Below are positions 25,145 through 34,838 of a DNA stretch of 64,000 bases, one piece after another (position 1 is the stretch's first letter; each line of letters starts with the position of its first letter). Below the pieces are notes generated by a model that had not been told where the DNA came from, made no database searches, and saw only the letters and a list, made by a program, of their open reading frames with translations. The DNA comes from Methanoplanus endosymbiosus (GTDB lineage: Archaea > Halobacteriota > Methanomicrobia > Methanomicrobiales > Methanomicrobiaceae), in assembly GCF_024662215.1 (NCBI RefSeq), contig NZ_CP096115.1:930001-994000 (forward strand), written 5' to 3'. Both the position numbers and the translations under genes were made by a program.

Positions 25145-25882
25145 TTATACAATAAAAAACCTGAATACTTCATAGACAGGTGAAGAATCATAACTGTCCA
25201 CAGTATAAACATCCGGAATCATTTCCGGAAGAAGATACTCATTTATATCATATTTCAGTTCAGAACCATCCTTTGTTTCAAGACTGTCCGGAAGAACAAT
25301 GTTTACCTTAACAAAGAAGGACTCAGGTGATTCTGCCGGAATTAAAGGTGCAGACAATCTGACCTCCTTAAAGGACTCATTTGATAAATCCCCGACATAT
25401 ATTCTGTCTATACCGGATTTTGGATCATACCTGCTGTATTCACCATATGCGCCGTCTGCATTCTTCTTAATCTGAATATCAGATACTGTCTCAAATGTGA
25501 CATTGACGAGATCATAACCGACATTATTGAAGAGAAGAATATCAAAGTACAGCTTACCGTCCTTCACCTCTACATCAGGAGTATAAACCGGAAGATCAAA
25601 ACCGGGCGGGAAGTGAGTGCTTACAGCAAAAGAAGAGTCATACCCTTTCGGCTTCATATGCAGCTCCCACTCTCCGTCATTATAATTCACCTCAGTTTCA
25701 GCATGATAACCGGGGATACCGTCCGGGGATAAGAAATAAAATGTATCTGAATAGTGCACCTCAAATACAGGCCCACATCGCGGATTGCAGTCGTCCGGAG
25801 CCGTAACATGCAGAACAACCGAACCTCCGGCAAAGAAGATTACAAGAGCAATAAGGGCATACAAAACAATATTTTCCTTCAT
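25145..25882 (-). CDS. Exported membrane-anchored protein of unknown family
   Basis: 245 residues from the ATG at 25882, which overlaps the upstream stop (ATGA); the longer frame from 25918 lacks support. One N-terminal membrane segment (ENIVLYALIALVIFFAGGSVV) is followed by an extracellular domain of about 215 residues, rich in Asp/Tyr and beta-strand-like, with a CNPRC pair just outside the membrane. Not recognised. Last gene of a four-gene unit of lipo- and membrane proteins (29163 down to 25145), so probably part of a cell-surface complex. Confidence 0.75.
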   Translation of the reverse strand: MKENIVLYALIALVIFFAGGSVVLHVTAPDDCNPRCGPVFEVHYSDTFYFLSPDGIPGYHAETEVNYNDGEWELHMKPKGYDSSFAVSTHFPPGFDLPVYTPDVEVKDGKLYFDILLFNNVGYDLVNVTFETVSDIQIKKNADGAYGEYSRYDPKSGIDRIYVGDLSNESFKEVRLSAPLIPAESPESFFVKVNIVLPDSLETKDGSELKYDINEYLLPEMIPDVYTVDSYDSSPVYEVFRFFIV

Positions 25883-27570
25883 CTCACAACCTCCGCCTTC
25901 TCTGTAGTATATGCACACAGATAACCCCCGTCAGCGGTCTGCATGATTTTTATGCCGGCAAAACTTCCGGGGATGAGTGTTTCTCCTTCATGACATCCTT
26001 TATCATAATACTCTTCGTCAAACGGGCAGCTCTTCATATAAATACCACTCATTCCAACGGAAGTAATATCTCCTGCTGTGAAGATGTCATAACCGGAAAT
26101 TCCATCTTCAAAAACCTCCTGAGAGGAGGAAAAATCCACAAATACGTCATTATACTCTCCGGTATTGGTATTGTAAAACCTGAAATACCTGTCAAATTCA
26201 GAGACCGGCCGGTCATCATAGCGGATGATGTCTTCAGTCAGGACCATATCATCCCCGTTCTTACCGGCATATTCCTGAACAGTTGAAGCGTGACTGCTCC
26301 CGACAAACTCCTCCCTTACAAAATTTAAGGAATCATCAAGCCATACCACCTTAAGCCTGCCTGAATCATCATCTATCACTGATATGAAGTAACCTCCGCC
26401 TGAAGATGTCAGAATTCCTCCGGTATTCATACGATAAAGCCGCTCAGAATAACCAGACTCGCCGTATGACTTAATATCTGAGAAATTTCCGTCAAAGTTC
26501 ATAAATGCACAGTATTTGCCCCATCTGAGGAAGAGTTCTTCACCGCCCGGATATACCATCTCAACCCGGTTTCCGCTTCTCTTCAGATCGTCCGGTACAG
26601 ATGTGTGCAGGATGAGACTGCCGTCATAGTCTATGATGAATATATTCTTAGCCTCATCAGATATGGCAAAGCCGGTCCCAAAAATTTCAGTGCCACAGCT
26701 TACAGGGTGCGGACTTCTAAGGATGGGTATCTTATCCGAAGTTATACCATCATGATCGGTAAATGCCAGATAATTAATATCTCCCCTCTCTTTATAGTCA
26801 TGTCCGAATATGGCAAATGTCCCGTTTTTCATCTCAACAACAGGCACTGAGCGGCCATATGTGGTGTTAAACTGCCCGATCTTACTTATGCTGTTCCCAT
26901 CAGACGACATGAGAATTAACGAGAGATCATAATCATCATATTCTCCGTACCTGATAACCTCCGGCTCATACTGGTGAGCAAAAACAAGACCGAAAAATAC
27001 CGGGACAAATATTACCAGGAGGATTAACAGGATGGAATATATTGAACTTTTCCTGAGATAACCGGAATTTAACCTGCCGGCAGAGACCAGCCTTCCGGCA
27101 TAAAGAGAGCCGATAATCCCGGCCGCAGCTCCGGATATGACGAATGGGAAGAAGTTCATAAACGCAGAAATGAGTGTTCCAAACTGAAGTGCACTGTTAA
27201 AAAACCTTAAAGATGCAATGGCAAGCGGCAGCGCCAGTATGAAAATACCGGTAAAAAAACCTCCAAATGCCCCATAATATCTGAACTTTGCAGTATCGGG
27301 AGCACAACCCTTAAATTTCTCACAGATCAGAATTCCGGAGAAGAACCCGGCAAGGAACTGAACAAAGACGACAAGAAAGACAAACTGCCAGAATGCACCC
27401 GTCATAATGGCATACAGTCCATGACTCTCATAAAAATACACTATAACAAAATATGAGATCAGAATAACAGCAACCGCCAGTAAACCGCATTTCACGGATA
27501 TTTTAAGCGAACCGAGAAATACAGACCGATTATCACACAGAGAAGATTCCCTCATATCAGATGACCTCAT
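25879..27570 (-). CDS. Multi-span membrane protein with extracellular propeller-like domain
   Basis: About 563 residues. The ATG at 27570 overlaps the preceding gene by 14 nt; an ATG at 27555 directly after that gene's stop is an alternative. Residues about 20-200 contain four or five membrane helices with small glycine motifs (GAFGGFFTGIFIL, GAAAGIIGSLYAG). The remaining ~350 residues form repeated short motifs (NTTYGRSVPVVEMKNGTFAIFG, FGTGFAISDEAKNIFIIDYDG, TGGILTSSGGGYFISVIDDD) that look like blades of a beta-propeller facing outside. Family not recognised. Coupled to genes on both sides. Confidence 0.75.
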   Translation of the reverse strand: MRSSDMRESSLCDNRSVFLGSLKISVKCGLLAVAVILISYFVIVYFYESHGLYAIMTGAFWQFVFLVVFVQFLAGFFSGILICEKFKGCAPDTAKFRYYGAFGGFFTGIFILALPLAIASLRFFNSALQFGTLISAFMNFFPFVISGAAAGIIGSLYAGRLVSAGRLNSGYLRKSSIYSILLILLVIFVPVFFGLVFAHQYEPEVIRYGEYDDYDLSLILMSSDGNSISKIGQFNTTYGRSVPVVEMKNGTFAIFGHDYKERGDINYLAFTDHDGITSDKIPILRSPHPVSCGTEIFGTGFAISDEAKNIFIIDYDGSLILHTSVPDDLKRSGNRVEMVYPGGEELFLRWGKYCAFMNFDGNFSDIKSYGESGYSERLYRMNTGGILTSSGGGYFISVIDDDSGRLKVVWLDDSLNFVREEFVGSSHASTVQEYAGKNGDDMVLTEDIIRYDDRPVSEFDRYFRFYNTNTGEYNDVFVDFSSSQEVFEDGISGYDIFTAGDITSVGMSGIYMKSCPFDEEYYDKGCHEGETLIPGSFAGIKIMQTADGGYLCAYTTEKAEVVR

Positions 27571-28408
27571 AATTCCGGTTAAAGTCCCTGCCGTAAATCC
27601 GGCCAATGCTTACTGAGATATTATCGGTATCTGCCGGAACAGGGTCAGACCGTATAGTAAAGCCAACCGCATCACCATCCCACCTGACAGAATTAAACCT
27701 GTCAAAATCCTCAGCATCACGACCGGAGACTGAGATATTGCCGTTCAGCACAGGTCCGGGGGGCATATTACTCTTATTCTGCGGGGTTGCAACCTCTTTG
27801 ATAAACATTGCATGGGCCACAAAGTAAAACTCTGAACTCTTATTGGTAAACTCTGCCGACTCAAGTTTTACATCAAGACCGTCCTGCCGAAATGATATCC
27901 CCGGATATAATTTCGTATTCAGTGCACCCTTTAAAACAACATCATCGGGAAGTTTTGGTGCATACATCTCCGGATTGGAAGGTGTAATCATCGGCCCCTG
28001 GCTCACTTTCCGGTCAATCACCTCACCAGAACTTCCGACTGTGATGGTTATATACTGCAAAAGTCCGTAGCCTTTGGAAGGATAAGGCGAGAAACTAAAA
28101 GTATAAACCGGCCTTCCATCCTCCCCGACTGTAATTTCACTTTTATACTCTCCCGGATCGCTGCCCCCTGTCACATTCGTAAGGGCAGAATCATTAAGGG
28201 CGATTAGCAGTGCCTCATCTCCGTTAATCCCACCGCCGTCCTGAATACACCCGCAGACAGCACAGACAGATATTATTGTGACTGCCATCATTATTGTTAT
28301 CATTATAGCCCGCAGTCTGCCGGACATATCTCCCAAATCCATATCTAAATCCAAATTATCTAATTTCATTGTATTACTCAACGGAATTTTATTCATAGCC
28401 CACTTCAA
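27557..28408 (-). CDS. Lipoprotein of unknown family
   Basis: 283 residues. A hydrophobic stretch (IMITIMMAVTIISVCAVCGC) ends in a lipobox-like VCGC. The long N-terminal extension before it suggests a start nearer the signal, for example the Met before SGRLRAIM. The mature part has a region (EYKSEITVGEDGRPVYTFSF) that resembles PepSY-like repeats of its neighbour. Overlaps the next gene. Expected outside the membrane as part of the four-gene surface unit. Confidence 0.72.
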   Translation of the reverse strand: MKWAMNKIPLSNTMKLDNLDLDMDLGDMSGRLRAIMITIMMAVTIISVCAVCGCIQDGGGINGDEALLIALNDSALTNVTGGSDPGEYKSEITVGEDGRPVYTFSFSPYPSKGYGLLQYITITVGSSGEVIDRKVSQGPMITPSNPEMYAPKLPDDVVLKGALNTKLYPGISFRQDGLDVKLESAEFTNKSSEFYFVAHAMFIKEVATPQNKSNMPPGPVLNGNISVSGRDAEDFDRFNSVRWDGDAVGFTIRSDPVPADTDNISVSIGRIYGRDFNRNYEVI

Positions 28409-28458
28409 TCATATGTTTTTTTCCATACATCCCAGATTCTTTATTTATGTCCGGAAAT

Positions 28459-29163
28459 TTACTCATTTTCGCCGGAACTATTCAGCAGGACATCGGCACG
28501 GGTAGACTTACCGGAAAAATATTCCGGCGGAATAATATGCAGCGGTTCGTGTATGCCGGATTTCCGGTACACAACCCTGCCATTAACACTGGATATTGAA
28601 ACTTTGCTTATATTGTAATCTTCAGTCTGTATCCTGAAATTATATATTATATTTCCATCATTCTGACTTGTAACATCAAATGTGTAATACGGCTGCCCAT
28701 CCATCATGTAAGGTGAAATGCCCTGATCTCTAATATCTGATAGTGCCAGTTCCAGTGCCTCATCACGACTCACATGATGAGTATCATTATTATCCCCGTT
28801 CATCATCCCCGGAGGTCTTGGCGGCGGGAAAGAACTCCCGATATATACAACCTCACCATCCATACTCACCATCGGAATTACCTGTCCGGCAGGAAAACCG
28901 TCATCAGCATACTTCTGGATGACAATCATATAAACATCCCCTTCCGGAGATTCTGCCACTGCATAATCAGAGACAGTATAATTCACACCGCCAATATCAT
29001 CCAGAACCTCAGAATTCCGAAGAGAAAGCCCAACGGCCTCAGCATAAGTTATATTTTCAGCAGCATCCGCATATGTGGCACTATCAAGGCAGCCGCAGAA
29101 AAAAACAGCCACAATTACCACAGGCAGCAGATAATGCAGATATTCTGACATCCCCATAATCAT
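28459..29163 (-). CDS. PepSY-like lipoprotein
   Basis: 234 residues. The signal HYLLPVVIVAVFFCGC provides a lipobox cysteine. Two similar segments follow (ITYAEAVGLSLRNSEVL... and VSRDEALELALSDIRDQG...), each leading to a FDVTSQNDGNIIYNFRIQ-type hairpin, as in PepSY domains, which often inhibit peptidases or act in surface signalling. First gene of the unit. GGAG sits 8 nt before the second ATG (29157), a better start than the first. Confidence 0.72.
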   Translation of the reverse strand: MIMGMSEYLHYLLPVVIVAVFFCGCLDSATYADAAENITYAEAVGLSLRNSEVLDDIGGVNYTVSDYAVAESPEGDVYMIVIQKYADDGFPAGQVIPMVSMDGEVVYIGSSFPPPRPPGMMNGDNNDTHHVSRDEALELALSDIRDQGISPYMMDGQPYYTFDVTSQNDGNIIYNFRIQTEDYNISKVSISSVNGRVVYRKSGIHEPLHIIPPEYFSGKSTRADVLLNSSGENE

Positions 29164-29388
29164 ATCTCCTGAAATGCCGGTATATGGTTTACAGATTCAG
29201 TCAGATATAAATAGCAAACCGATGCCGGCATTTCCATAAATATATTAATGTCTAATCCACCCTTTACTTTTCCCCGGAAGATCTCCAGGTAAAATACCAC
29301 ATCTACCATTACAGATTAATTTTAATTTACTCAAATAATACTAATTAAGTAGTGTCAATTCATAACCATAGATCAGGAGAGAGAGATT

Positions 29389-30381
29389 GTGCAGTATAAG
29401 GAATTCATAAATTTTTCAGTATATGAGTATGACCTGAAGAAATTCGGAGGAGAGTGGGAGAGTATCCGGAAATTCCTGGCGGAAAATGAACTTGACGGGG
29501 TTGAGATGCTTGTAAACTTCGATGAAGTGCCAGAGAGCATCCCCCCTGATGTTGTCGGGGCTGTGCACCTGCCATCTTTTACAGGTTGGTACAGATTAAA
29601 AACCGATAACAGTTTCAAAGTCCCGGATTACTTTTCAGACGGTGGTGAGAAGTATTTCTACGGCGGAAGATCATATTCAGAAGTCATAGAGAATTTCATG
29701 GACTGCCTGACGAACGTCTCTTCCTTAAATCCTGCATATGGTGTATATCACGGTGGATATATAGAAACTGAACAGTCATTCTGCCGGGAAAAGTTCTGCT
29801 CAGACAGCGATGTGCTGACAGAAACAGCAGAATTCCTAAACGAAACTGCCTCCCGTTTTCCCGGAGGCGAACCTCCGTTTGATATATTCATAGAAAATCT
29901 CTGGTCTCCGGGACTTACATTCCTTGACTCAGGGGCAGTGGCAGAATTCTGCGACAGCCTCAAATTTAAAAAGTGGGGGCTTATGCTTGATACAGGTCAT
30001 TTAATGAATGCCTCAAAATGCTGTTATACTGAAGAGGAGGGTATAGACTGTGTTCTCTCAGTCCTTGATGAGCAGGAGAGAAAAGTTATTAATAATATCA
30101 GGGGGCTGCATTTCCACTATAGCGCATCAGCAGAATATCACAACAATATGGCAGAACCTGAAAATTTCAATGATATGAACCAGAATGACAAATTTATCTG
30201 TATTATGGAGCATTTTGGAAAGATTGACCATCACAGGCCGTTTTCATCTGAAAGATGCAGTGAGATAATTGATTATGTAAAGCCTGATTACCTGACACAT
30301 GAATTTATCATGCAGACATATGAAGAGATAGATTCAGCATTAAAACAGCAGAAAAATGCCATATGTGGCAAAAAAATATGA
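29389..30381 (+). CDS. Xylose isomerase-like TIM-barrel protein
   Basis: 330 residues from GTG at 29389, with AGGAGAG just upstream. Motifs fit the sugar-phosphate isomerase/endonuclease IV superfamily: YGVYHGGY, FDIFIENLWSPG, WGLMLDTGHLMNAS, LHFHYSAS and THEF are the usual metal-ligand strands. Two close cysteines (SKCC) and a Cys-rich segment near residue 120 are unusual. Members include isomerases, epimerases and AP endonucleases; the substrate cannot be told from sequence. It stands alone between divergent and opposing genes. Confidence 0.75.
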   Translation: MQYKEFINFSVYEYDLKKFGGEWESIRKFLAENELDGVEMLVNFDEVPESIPPDVVGAVHLPSFTGWYRLKTDNSFKVPDYFSDGGEKYFYGGRSYSEVIENFMDCLTNVSSLNPAYGVYHGGYIETEQSFCREKFCSDSDVLTETAEFLNETASRFPGGEPPFDIFIENLWSPGLTFLDSGAVAEFCDSLKFKKWGLMLDTGHLMNASKCCYTEEEGIDCVLSVLDEQERKVINNIRGLHFHYSASAEYHNNMAEPENFNDMNQNDKFICIMEHFGKIDHHRPFSSERCSEIIDYVKPDYLTHEFIMQTYEEIDSALKQQKNAICGKKI

Positions 30382-30393
30382 TAATCTGAGAAA

Positions 30394-30543
30394 TCAGCAG
30401 CTACAGCATGAGGAAAAACCTGTAATGTCCTTCTCCTCTTTTTTATAGCACTCCTCACAGATAAATACAGGCCCATAATATTTTTTATGATTTACCTTCA
30501 TGTATTTCTCCTTCTCTTCACCACAGATTCTGCATTTAACCAA
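30394..30543 (-). CDS. Small Cys-rich zinc-ribbon protein
   Basis: 49 residues from a TTG at 30543, with GGAGTGAT about 8-10 nt upstream. CRIC and CEEC make a zinc knuckle pair 25 residues apart, and the protein ends in CCSC. Lysine-rich between the knuckles, so nucleic-acid or partner binding is plausible. Opposes the TIM-barrel gene, with 3' ends 12 nt apart. Confidence 0.7.
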   Translation of the reverse strand: MVKCRICGEEKEKYMKVNHKKYYGPVFICEECYKKEEKDITGFSSCCSC

Positions 30544-30665
30544 GTTTTATCACTCCTCTTCTCTGTGTTAGTTCTCACAGGATAAAATAATAACCACAGG
30601 AAAGATCCGGCTAACATAATAACAGAACGAAAAGTGTATATTTTGATAACTGCAAAGGCAGTATC

Positions 30666-32594
30666 ATGCATAGAAGGGGCATATGCTCAGTCCTGACAGC
30701 CACAATGTTGATATTATTAACGGCATTTGCAGGATGCACAACGGAAACAGATGTTAATGGCGGGGATCAGATGAGCACAGTAACATATTATACTGAAGAA
30801 TACCCGCCGTGGAATTATGAAGAGAACGGTAAGGCAAGAGGAATATCGGTAGATCTGCTGACTGAAGCAGCCCTCCTGTCCGGAATTGTAATTAAAAATG
30901 ATGACATCACAGTTATGTCATGGTCTGATGCTTACAATAATACACTTAATAATGAAGACTCTGCCATATTTGCAACGGTAAAACTCCCCGAAAGGGAGGA
31001 CAAATTCAGATGGGCAGGACCTATCGGCACAGAAAAAATGGTTGTTTTTTCAAAAAGGAGTTCCGGCATAGTTATTGAAGATGAGAAGGACCTGAAAGGA
31101 TACAGAATTGAGGTTGTAAAAGACGATGCCGCAGCGGGTGAACTCATGGAAGCCGGATATGAGAGCAAATCCCTCGTAGTTGCCGGCAGCCCGGAGGAGA
31201 TGATAAATTCCGTAATCAGCGGTGATGCAGATCTCTTCTGCTACGGTGAGGAGGCAGCAAAGTACTACTCCGCAGAGATAACCGGCAGTTATAACTTCTT
31301 TGAAGAGGTTTACACCCTTAATGGGTCTGAACTTTATTACGCATTCAGCAGGGATACCCCGGATGAATATATAGATAAGATTCAGTCCGGAATTGAGAGT
31401 ATAAAGGAGAAGAAAGGTCAGTCAGGGCAGACAGGATATGACAGAATCCTCAGTGAATATCTCGCGTCCAAAGGATTGTCCGGATACAGTTACCTGACAG
31501 AGGAGTTCGCCCCTATGAATTACATGCAGGATGGTGAACTGAAGGGAATATCTGCTGAACTTTTAGAGATTATATTCGACCGCCTTGATGTGGAGAAAAC
31601 TGCCGGCGATATAGAGGTTATGGACTGGCCGGATGCCTATCAGAAGACTTTAAACGAGGAGAATACCGTTCTTTTCACAATGGCAAAAACCCCCGAAAGA
31701 GAGGATCTCTTCAGGTGGGCAGGGCCGATAATGAGCAATACAAATGCCCTCTTTGCGAAGAAGGAGAGCAATATTGAGATAAACAATGCCGAAGATCTTG
31801 TAAAATATAAGATCGGCGTAGTGAAGGAGACCGCATCTTTCTCACTCTTAAAGGAGGCCGGATATCCGGAAGAGAAGATAACAGGGGCAGATTCACCGGA
31901 AGATGCCCTGAATATGCTTGATAGCGGAGATATTGATCTCTGGTCAACAGGCAGAATTGCAGGTGCATATTACATTGCTGAATTATCCGGAAGTCCGGAA
32001 AGCTACCTGACAGCCTATGAATTTGAGCCGTATGAATTCTATTACGCCTTTAACAGAGAAACTCCGGAGAGGATTGTTGAAGCATTCCAGAGAACGCTTG
32101 AAAATATAATAGCCGACAGAAAAGAGAAAGGCTACAGTGAATATGATGAGGTAATTTACAGGTATGCGGGTGCAATGCACACCTCATCCCCATATTCTGA
32201 GGGCGATGTGACTGAACTGGTAAAACTGACAGCCGGAGATATAAAAACAGATGCAAAAGGCACAATAGAGAAGATAAATCTCGGAGAGGCCCCTTACAAA
32301 GACAAAACCCACCCAAATCTATACATATTTGTCTTTTCCGGTGACGGAACTGTAACTGCAAACGCAGAAAGTATTGCCCCGGTGGGGACAAACCTTCTGG
32401 ATAAAGGTGACATTACCGGAAAAATGTTCAGAAATGATATAATAAAAACCGCAACTGATGACGGTTCAGGATGGACTGAATATATCTATGTCAAACCTGA
32501 TACAGGCGGGCTTTATTACAAGAAATCATATTCGGAATCTGTAACCGGCAGTGACGGAGATACTTACATTGTCGGTGCAGGGATATATACCTGA
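30666..32594 (+). CDS. Lipoprotein with two SBP_bac_3 domains and a C-terminal Cache-like domain
   Basis: 642 residues. The signal ends in LLTAFAGC (lipobox Cys). Two tandem family 3 solute-binding domains follow (about 38-260 and 275-500). Each opens with YxTEExxPxNYxxxGxxxGIS and shares the W-A-G-P-I core, so they arose by internal duplication. The tail (about 515-640), with LGEAPYKDKTHPNLYIFVFSG and ending DTYIVGAGIY, resembles a single Cache domain. No kinase or permease adjoins. Probably a surface ligand sensor or scavenger for small acids or amino acids, acting with an unlinked partner. Confidence 0.83.
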   Translation: MHRRGICSVLTATMLILLTAFAGCTTETDVNGGDQMSTVTYYTEEYPPWNYEENGKARGISVDLLTEAALLSGIVIKNDDITVMSWSDAYNNTLNNEDSAIFATVKLPEREDKFRWAGPIGTEKMVVFSKRSSGIVIEDEKDLKGYRIEVVKDDAAAGELMEAGYESKSLVVAGSPEEMINSVISGDADLFCYGEEAAKYYSAEITGSYNFFEEVYTLNGSELYYAFSRDTPDEYIDKIQSGIESIKEKKGQSGQTGYDRILSEYLASKGLSGYSYLTEEFAPMNYMQDGELKGISAELLEIIFDRLDVEKTAGDIEVMDWPDAYQKTLNEENTVLFTMAKTPEREDLFRWAGPIMSNTNALFAKKESNIEINNAEDLVKYKIGVVKETASFSLLKEAGYPEEKITGADSPEDALNMLDSGDIDLWSTGRIAGAYYIAELSGSPESYLTAYEFEPYEFYYAFNRETPERIVEAFQRTLENIIADRKEKGYSEYDEVIYRYAGAMHTSSPYSEGDVTELVKLTAGDIKTDAKGTIEKINLGEAPYKDKTHPNLYIFVFSGDGTVTANAESIAPVGTNLLDKGDITGKMFRNDIIKTATDDGSGWTEYIYVKPDTGGLYYKKSYSESVTGSDGDTYIVGAGIYT

Positions 32595-32713
32595 AACTCT
32601 TTTTTTTAAAGATCAGGGCTTTTTCCGGCCGGAAATCTTCCACAAAAAAACCGGGAGAAAAAAGAGGGTCAGGTAAAAAACCTGCATTCTCTGAATTCCC
32701 GGACTGCCCGGTT

Positions 32714-33274
32714 TTATATTTGCAGGTTTTTACTCTCCTCCATAAGTTTTGCCATCCAGGCAAGATTTCTGACCAGATACCCCACTGTCAGGTTTGTATA
32801 AAAATGCTTATCCCCTCCTGCATTTGGAGGAATGATACATCCAAGGCAGTTAAGGTCAAAAAGTGTGTCTGCCGCAACATTATAGGCTCCGTCTTCCTCT
32901 CCGGAAATTATTACTCCGGCAACCTTGCCGTAGAGCGGATTATGCCCGGATTCAGGAGAATCATACGAATATGACCCGTACAGCCGCTCCACTACAAGCT
33001 GTGCAACACTTGATCGTACACCGGAAGATACCGGAGAACCGATGACTACAATATCAGACTGACGGATAATCTCATATATTCCGGGCCATTCGTCATCCCC
33101 GCCCATATCAAATGTTTTTCCGAATTTGATGTTGTAATCGGTAATCCTGATAACTTCACTCCCGATACCTGCTTCACCAAAAAGCTCAACTGCCCTGTCA
33201 ATCAGTGCCTGCGTCTCTGAAAGATCAGGCGGGTACTTTAAGGTGCAGTTGAGAAATACTGCATTTAACCCCAT
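32714..33274 (-). CDS. Flavodoxin-like/NADPH-dependent FMN reductase family protein
   Basis: 186 residues from the ATG at 33274 (MGLNAVFLNCTLK). Longer versions of the frame start inside an unlikely leader. VFLNCTLK...SETQALIDRAVELF followed by VVIGSPVSSGVRSSVAQLVVERL is the FMN phosphate-loop and isoalloxazine-loop pattern of flavodoxin-fold reductases. The C-terminus has LNCLGCIIPPNAGGDKHF. Likely a cytoplasmic flavoprotein of redox defence or electron transfer; electron partner unknown. Confidence 0.8.
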   Translation of the reverse strand: MGLNAVFLNCTLKYPPDLSETQALIDRAVELFGEAGIGSEVIRITDYNIKFGKTFDMGGDDEWPGIYEIIRQSDIVVIGSPVSSGVRSSVAQLVVERLYGSYSYDSPESGHNPLYGKVAGVIISGEEDGAYNVAADTLFDLNCLGCIIPPNAGGDKHFYTNLTVGYLVRNLAWMAKLMEESKNLQI

Positions 33275-33384
33275 ATGGCAGAATGGACATAAAAGAAGAT
33301 AAATGTTTCCCGGAAATCCGGTGAGATGCAAAAATGGTATATCTCCATATGGGAGATCTGCAAAAAATGATATTTATCTGAAGA

Positions 33385-34275
33385 TCAGATATTTCCGCCG
33401 GAGAATTTAACAGAACTGCTGCCTTTCTTCTCGACAAAGGCTTTCTCAATGAATTCCCGGTCAACAAGCGGTGAGATCTCGCCTGTCTTTGCATAGTGGT
33501 AGAGGAGAGCAACGAGAATGCCCTGAAGTGCGGATACTAATATTGCTGATACTGCAAAGACAAGTATTGTAAGTACAAGCATACCACCAAAGACAACAGA
33601 CGGCATAAACATCGCTGAGAAGAATGTGCCGATCATGAGCAGAAATGCCGGGATCATCACAATTCCGAATGAAAACCCGGCGATGACAGTCTCGCCCCAG
33701 GTCTGCTTAAAGAGATGCCATGATTCCTTAATAGAAGGGATGGCACCTTTATCCTCAAAGATCATAACCGGAATTACAAAGAAGGTTACCAGATTCCAGA
33801 CGGCACCGGCAATTCCGATTACAATTTCGGTGAGAAACCGGCCAAGAGGGTTGTCAGATTCACGCAGCAGGCTCAAAATAAGGCCGACTGTTGCCGCAAT
33901 GAGCGCCCATGTGAATATTGATCCAATTTTAGGCATTGCAGCACTGATTCCGTCTTTGAATGCCGGATCATTGCCCTTTATGACTTCAGTTGCATTGTGC
34001 ACAATTCCGGCTTTGAAGAATGACGACACAAATGCTGTCACCAGAAATATTACAAAGAGCATAACAATCCAGAGTGCATAGCCGGCAATGCCCATATTTT
34101 CAGGGTTTATCCCTGAACCCACAAATATAAAGAGTGTCGGGATAAAGAGCAGTCCGAGAATTAACAGAATTATAATTCCGGAGATGACCGGATATAATAA
34201 TAGGCTCTTCTCCCTTGAGAGAATGGCGAATGTCTGCTTAAACAGCTGCCATCCTCTTCCAATTCTTTGAAACAT
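33385..34275 (-). CDS. Multi-span membrane protein, DUF6159-type
   Basis: 296 residues with about six membrane helices in two similar halves. Each half starts with a GWxLFKQTF/SWHLFKQTW amphipathic segment (residues about 8-16 and 183-192), an internal duplication. The C-terminal HYAKTGEISPLVDREFIEKAFVEKK tail is cytoplasmic. Function unknown. Only gene of its transcript. Confidence 0.72.
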   Translation of the reverse strand: MFQRIGRGWQLFKQTFAILSREKSLLLYPVISGIIILLILGLLFIPTLFIFVGSGINPENMGIAGYALWIVMLFVIFLVTAFVSSFFKAGIVHNATEVIKGNDPAFKDGISAAMPKIGSIFTWALIAATVGLILSLLRESDNPLGRFLTEIVIGIAGAVWNLVTFFVIPVMIFEDKGAIPSIKESWHLFKQTWGETVIAGFSFGIVMIPAFLLMIGTFFSAMFMPSVVFGGMLVLTILVFAVSAILVSALQGILVALLYHYAKTGEISPLVDREFIEKAFVEKKGSSSVKFSGGNI

Positions 34276-34403
34276 ATTCTTCTATTTGCTCTTTGGATAT
34301 AATTTAATTCCGGAAAAACGGCTTTTTTTCTTAACTTTATCAAAACACGGATGCATCCTGAATTCCGGAAGATAATCTCTCATCTGCAAAAATGTTATAT
34401 AGA

Positions 34404-34449
34404 TCTAACAAGTTATATTATTCTAACAAAGTGTTGATTATTTCTAACA
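34404..34449. promoter_or_regulatory. Three TCTAACA repeats, probable operator
   Basis: TCTAACA occurs at 34404-34410, 34422-34428 and 34443-34449, 18 and 21 nt apart (about two helical turns), just upstream of the first gene at 34476. An AT-rich TTATATAG overlaps the left copy. The regular spacing suggests a site for a regulator, possibly the small HTH protein at 35500-35694. Confidence 0.6.
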
Positions 34450-34475
34450 CAGATGTGAATAAACGAGGTACATAA

Positions 34476-34742
34476 ATGGAAATTAACTCAGATAACAGGC
34501 GTATTGTTGTTATTACAGGACTGGGTGCTGCGGCACTGATATTTTCAGTCATAGCAGTACTTTTCACCGGAGTTGGACTGGACGCAATCCCGGTAATATT
34601 TGTAGTTATTATGGCTATAGTCGCAATTATTGTCCTGAGAACTCTTGTGAGCAGGAAGGTAATCTATGTACTGATAATTCTCGGTCTGGCTGTCAGGCTG
34701 TTCCTTTATCTTCAGGGTTTCAGCCCACAGATGCAAATATGA
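34476..34742 (+). CDS. Small two- or three-helix membrane protein
   Basis: 88 residues. The first 20 residues (EINSDNRRIVVITGLGAAAL) resemble the start of the next gene's product (EMNTNKRRIAVTAGLAVVAV), so both belong to one family, this one shorter. Three hydrophobic stretches leave almost no soluble part. Promoter with the TCTAACA repeats is directly upstream. Confidence 0.65.
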   Translation: MEINSDNRRIVVITGLGAAALIFSVIAVLFTGVGLDAIPVIFVVIMAIVAIIVLRTLVSRKVIYVLIILGLAVRLFLYLQGFSPQMQI

Positions 34743-34838
34743 AGATTACAGGAATAAACAGTATATATTTAACAATTCACGTCTTTCTGAAAAAAAGCGC
34801 TGATGATTTTGGGATAATTGTAAAACAGGTGAAAATAA

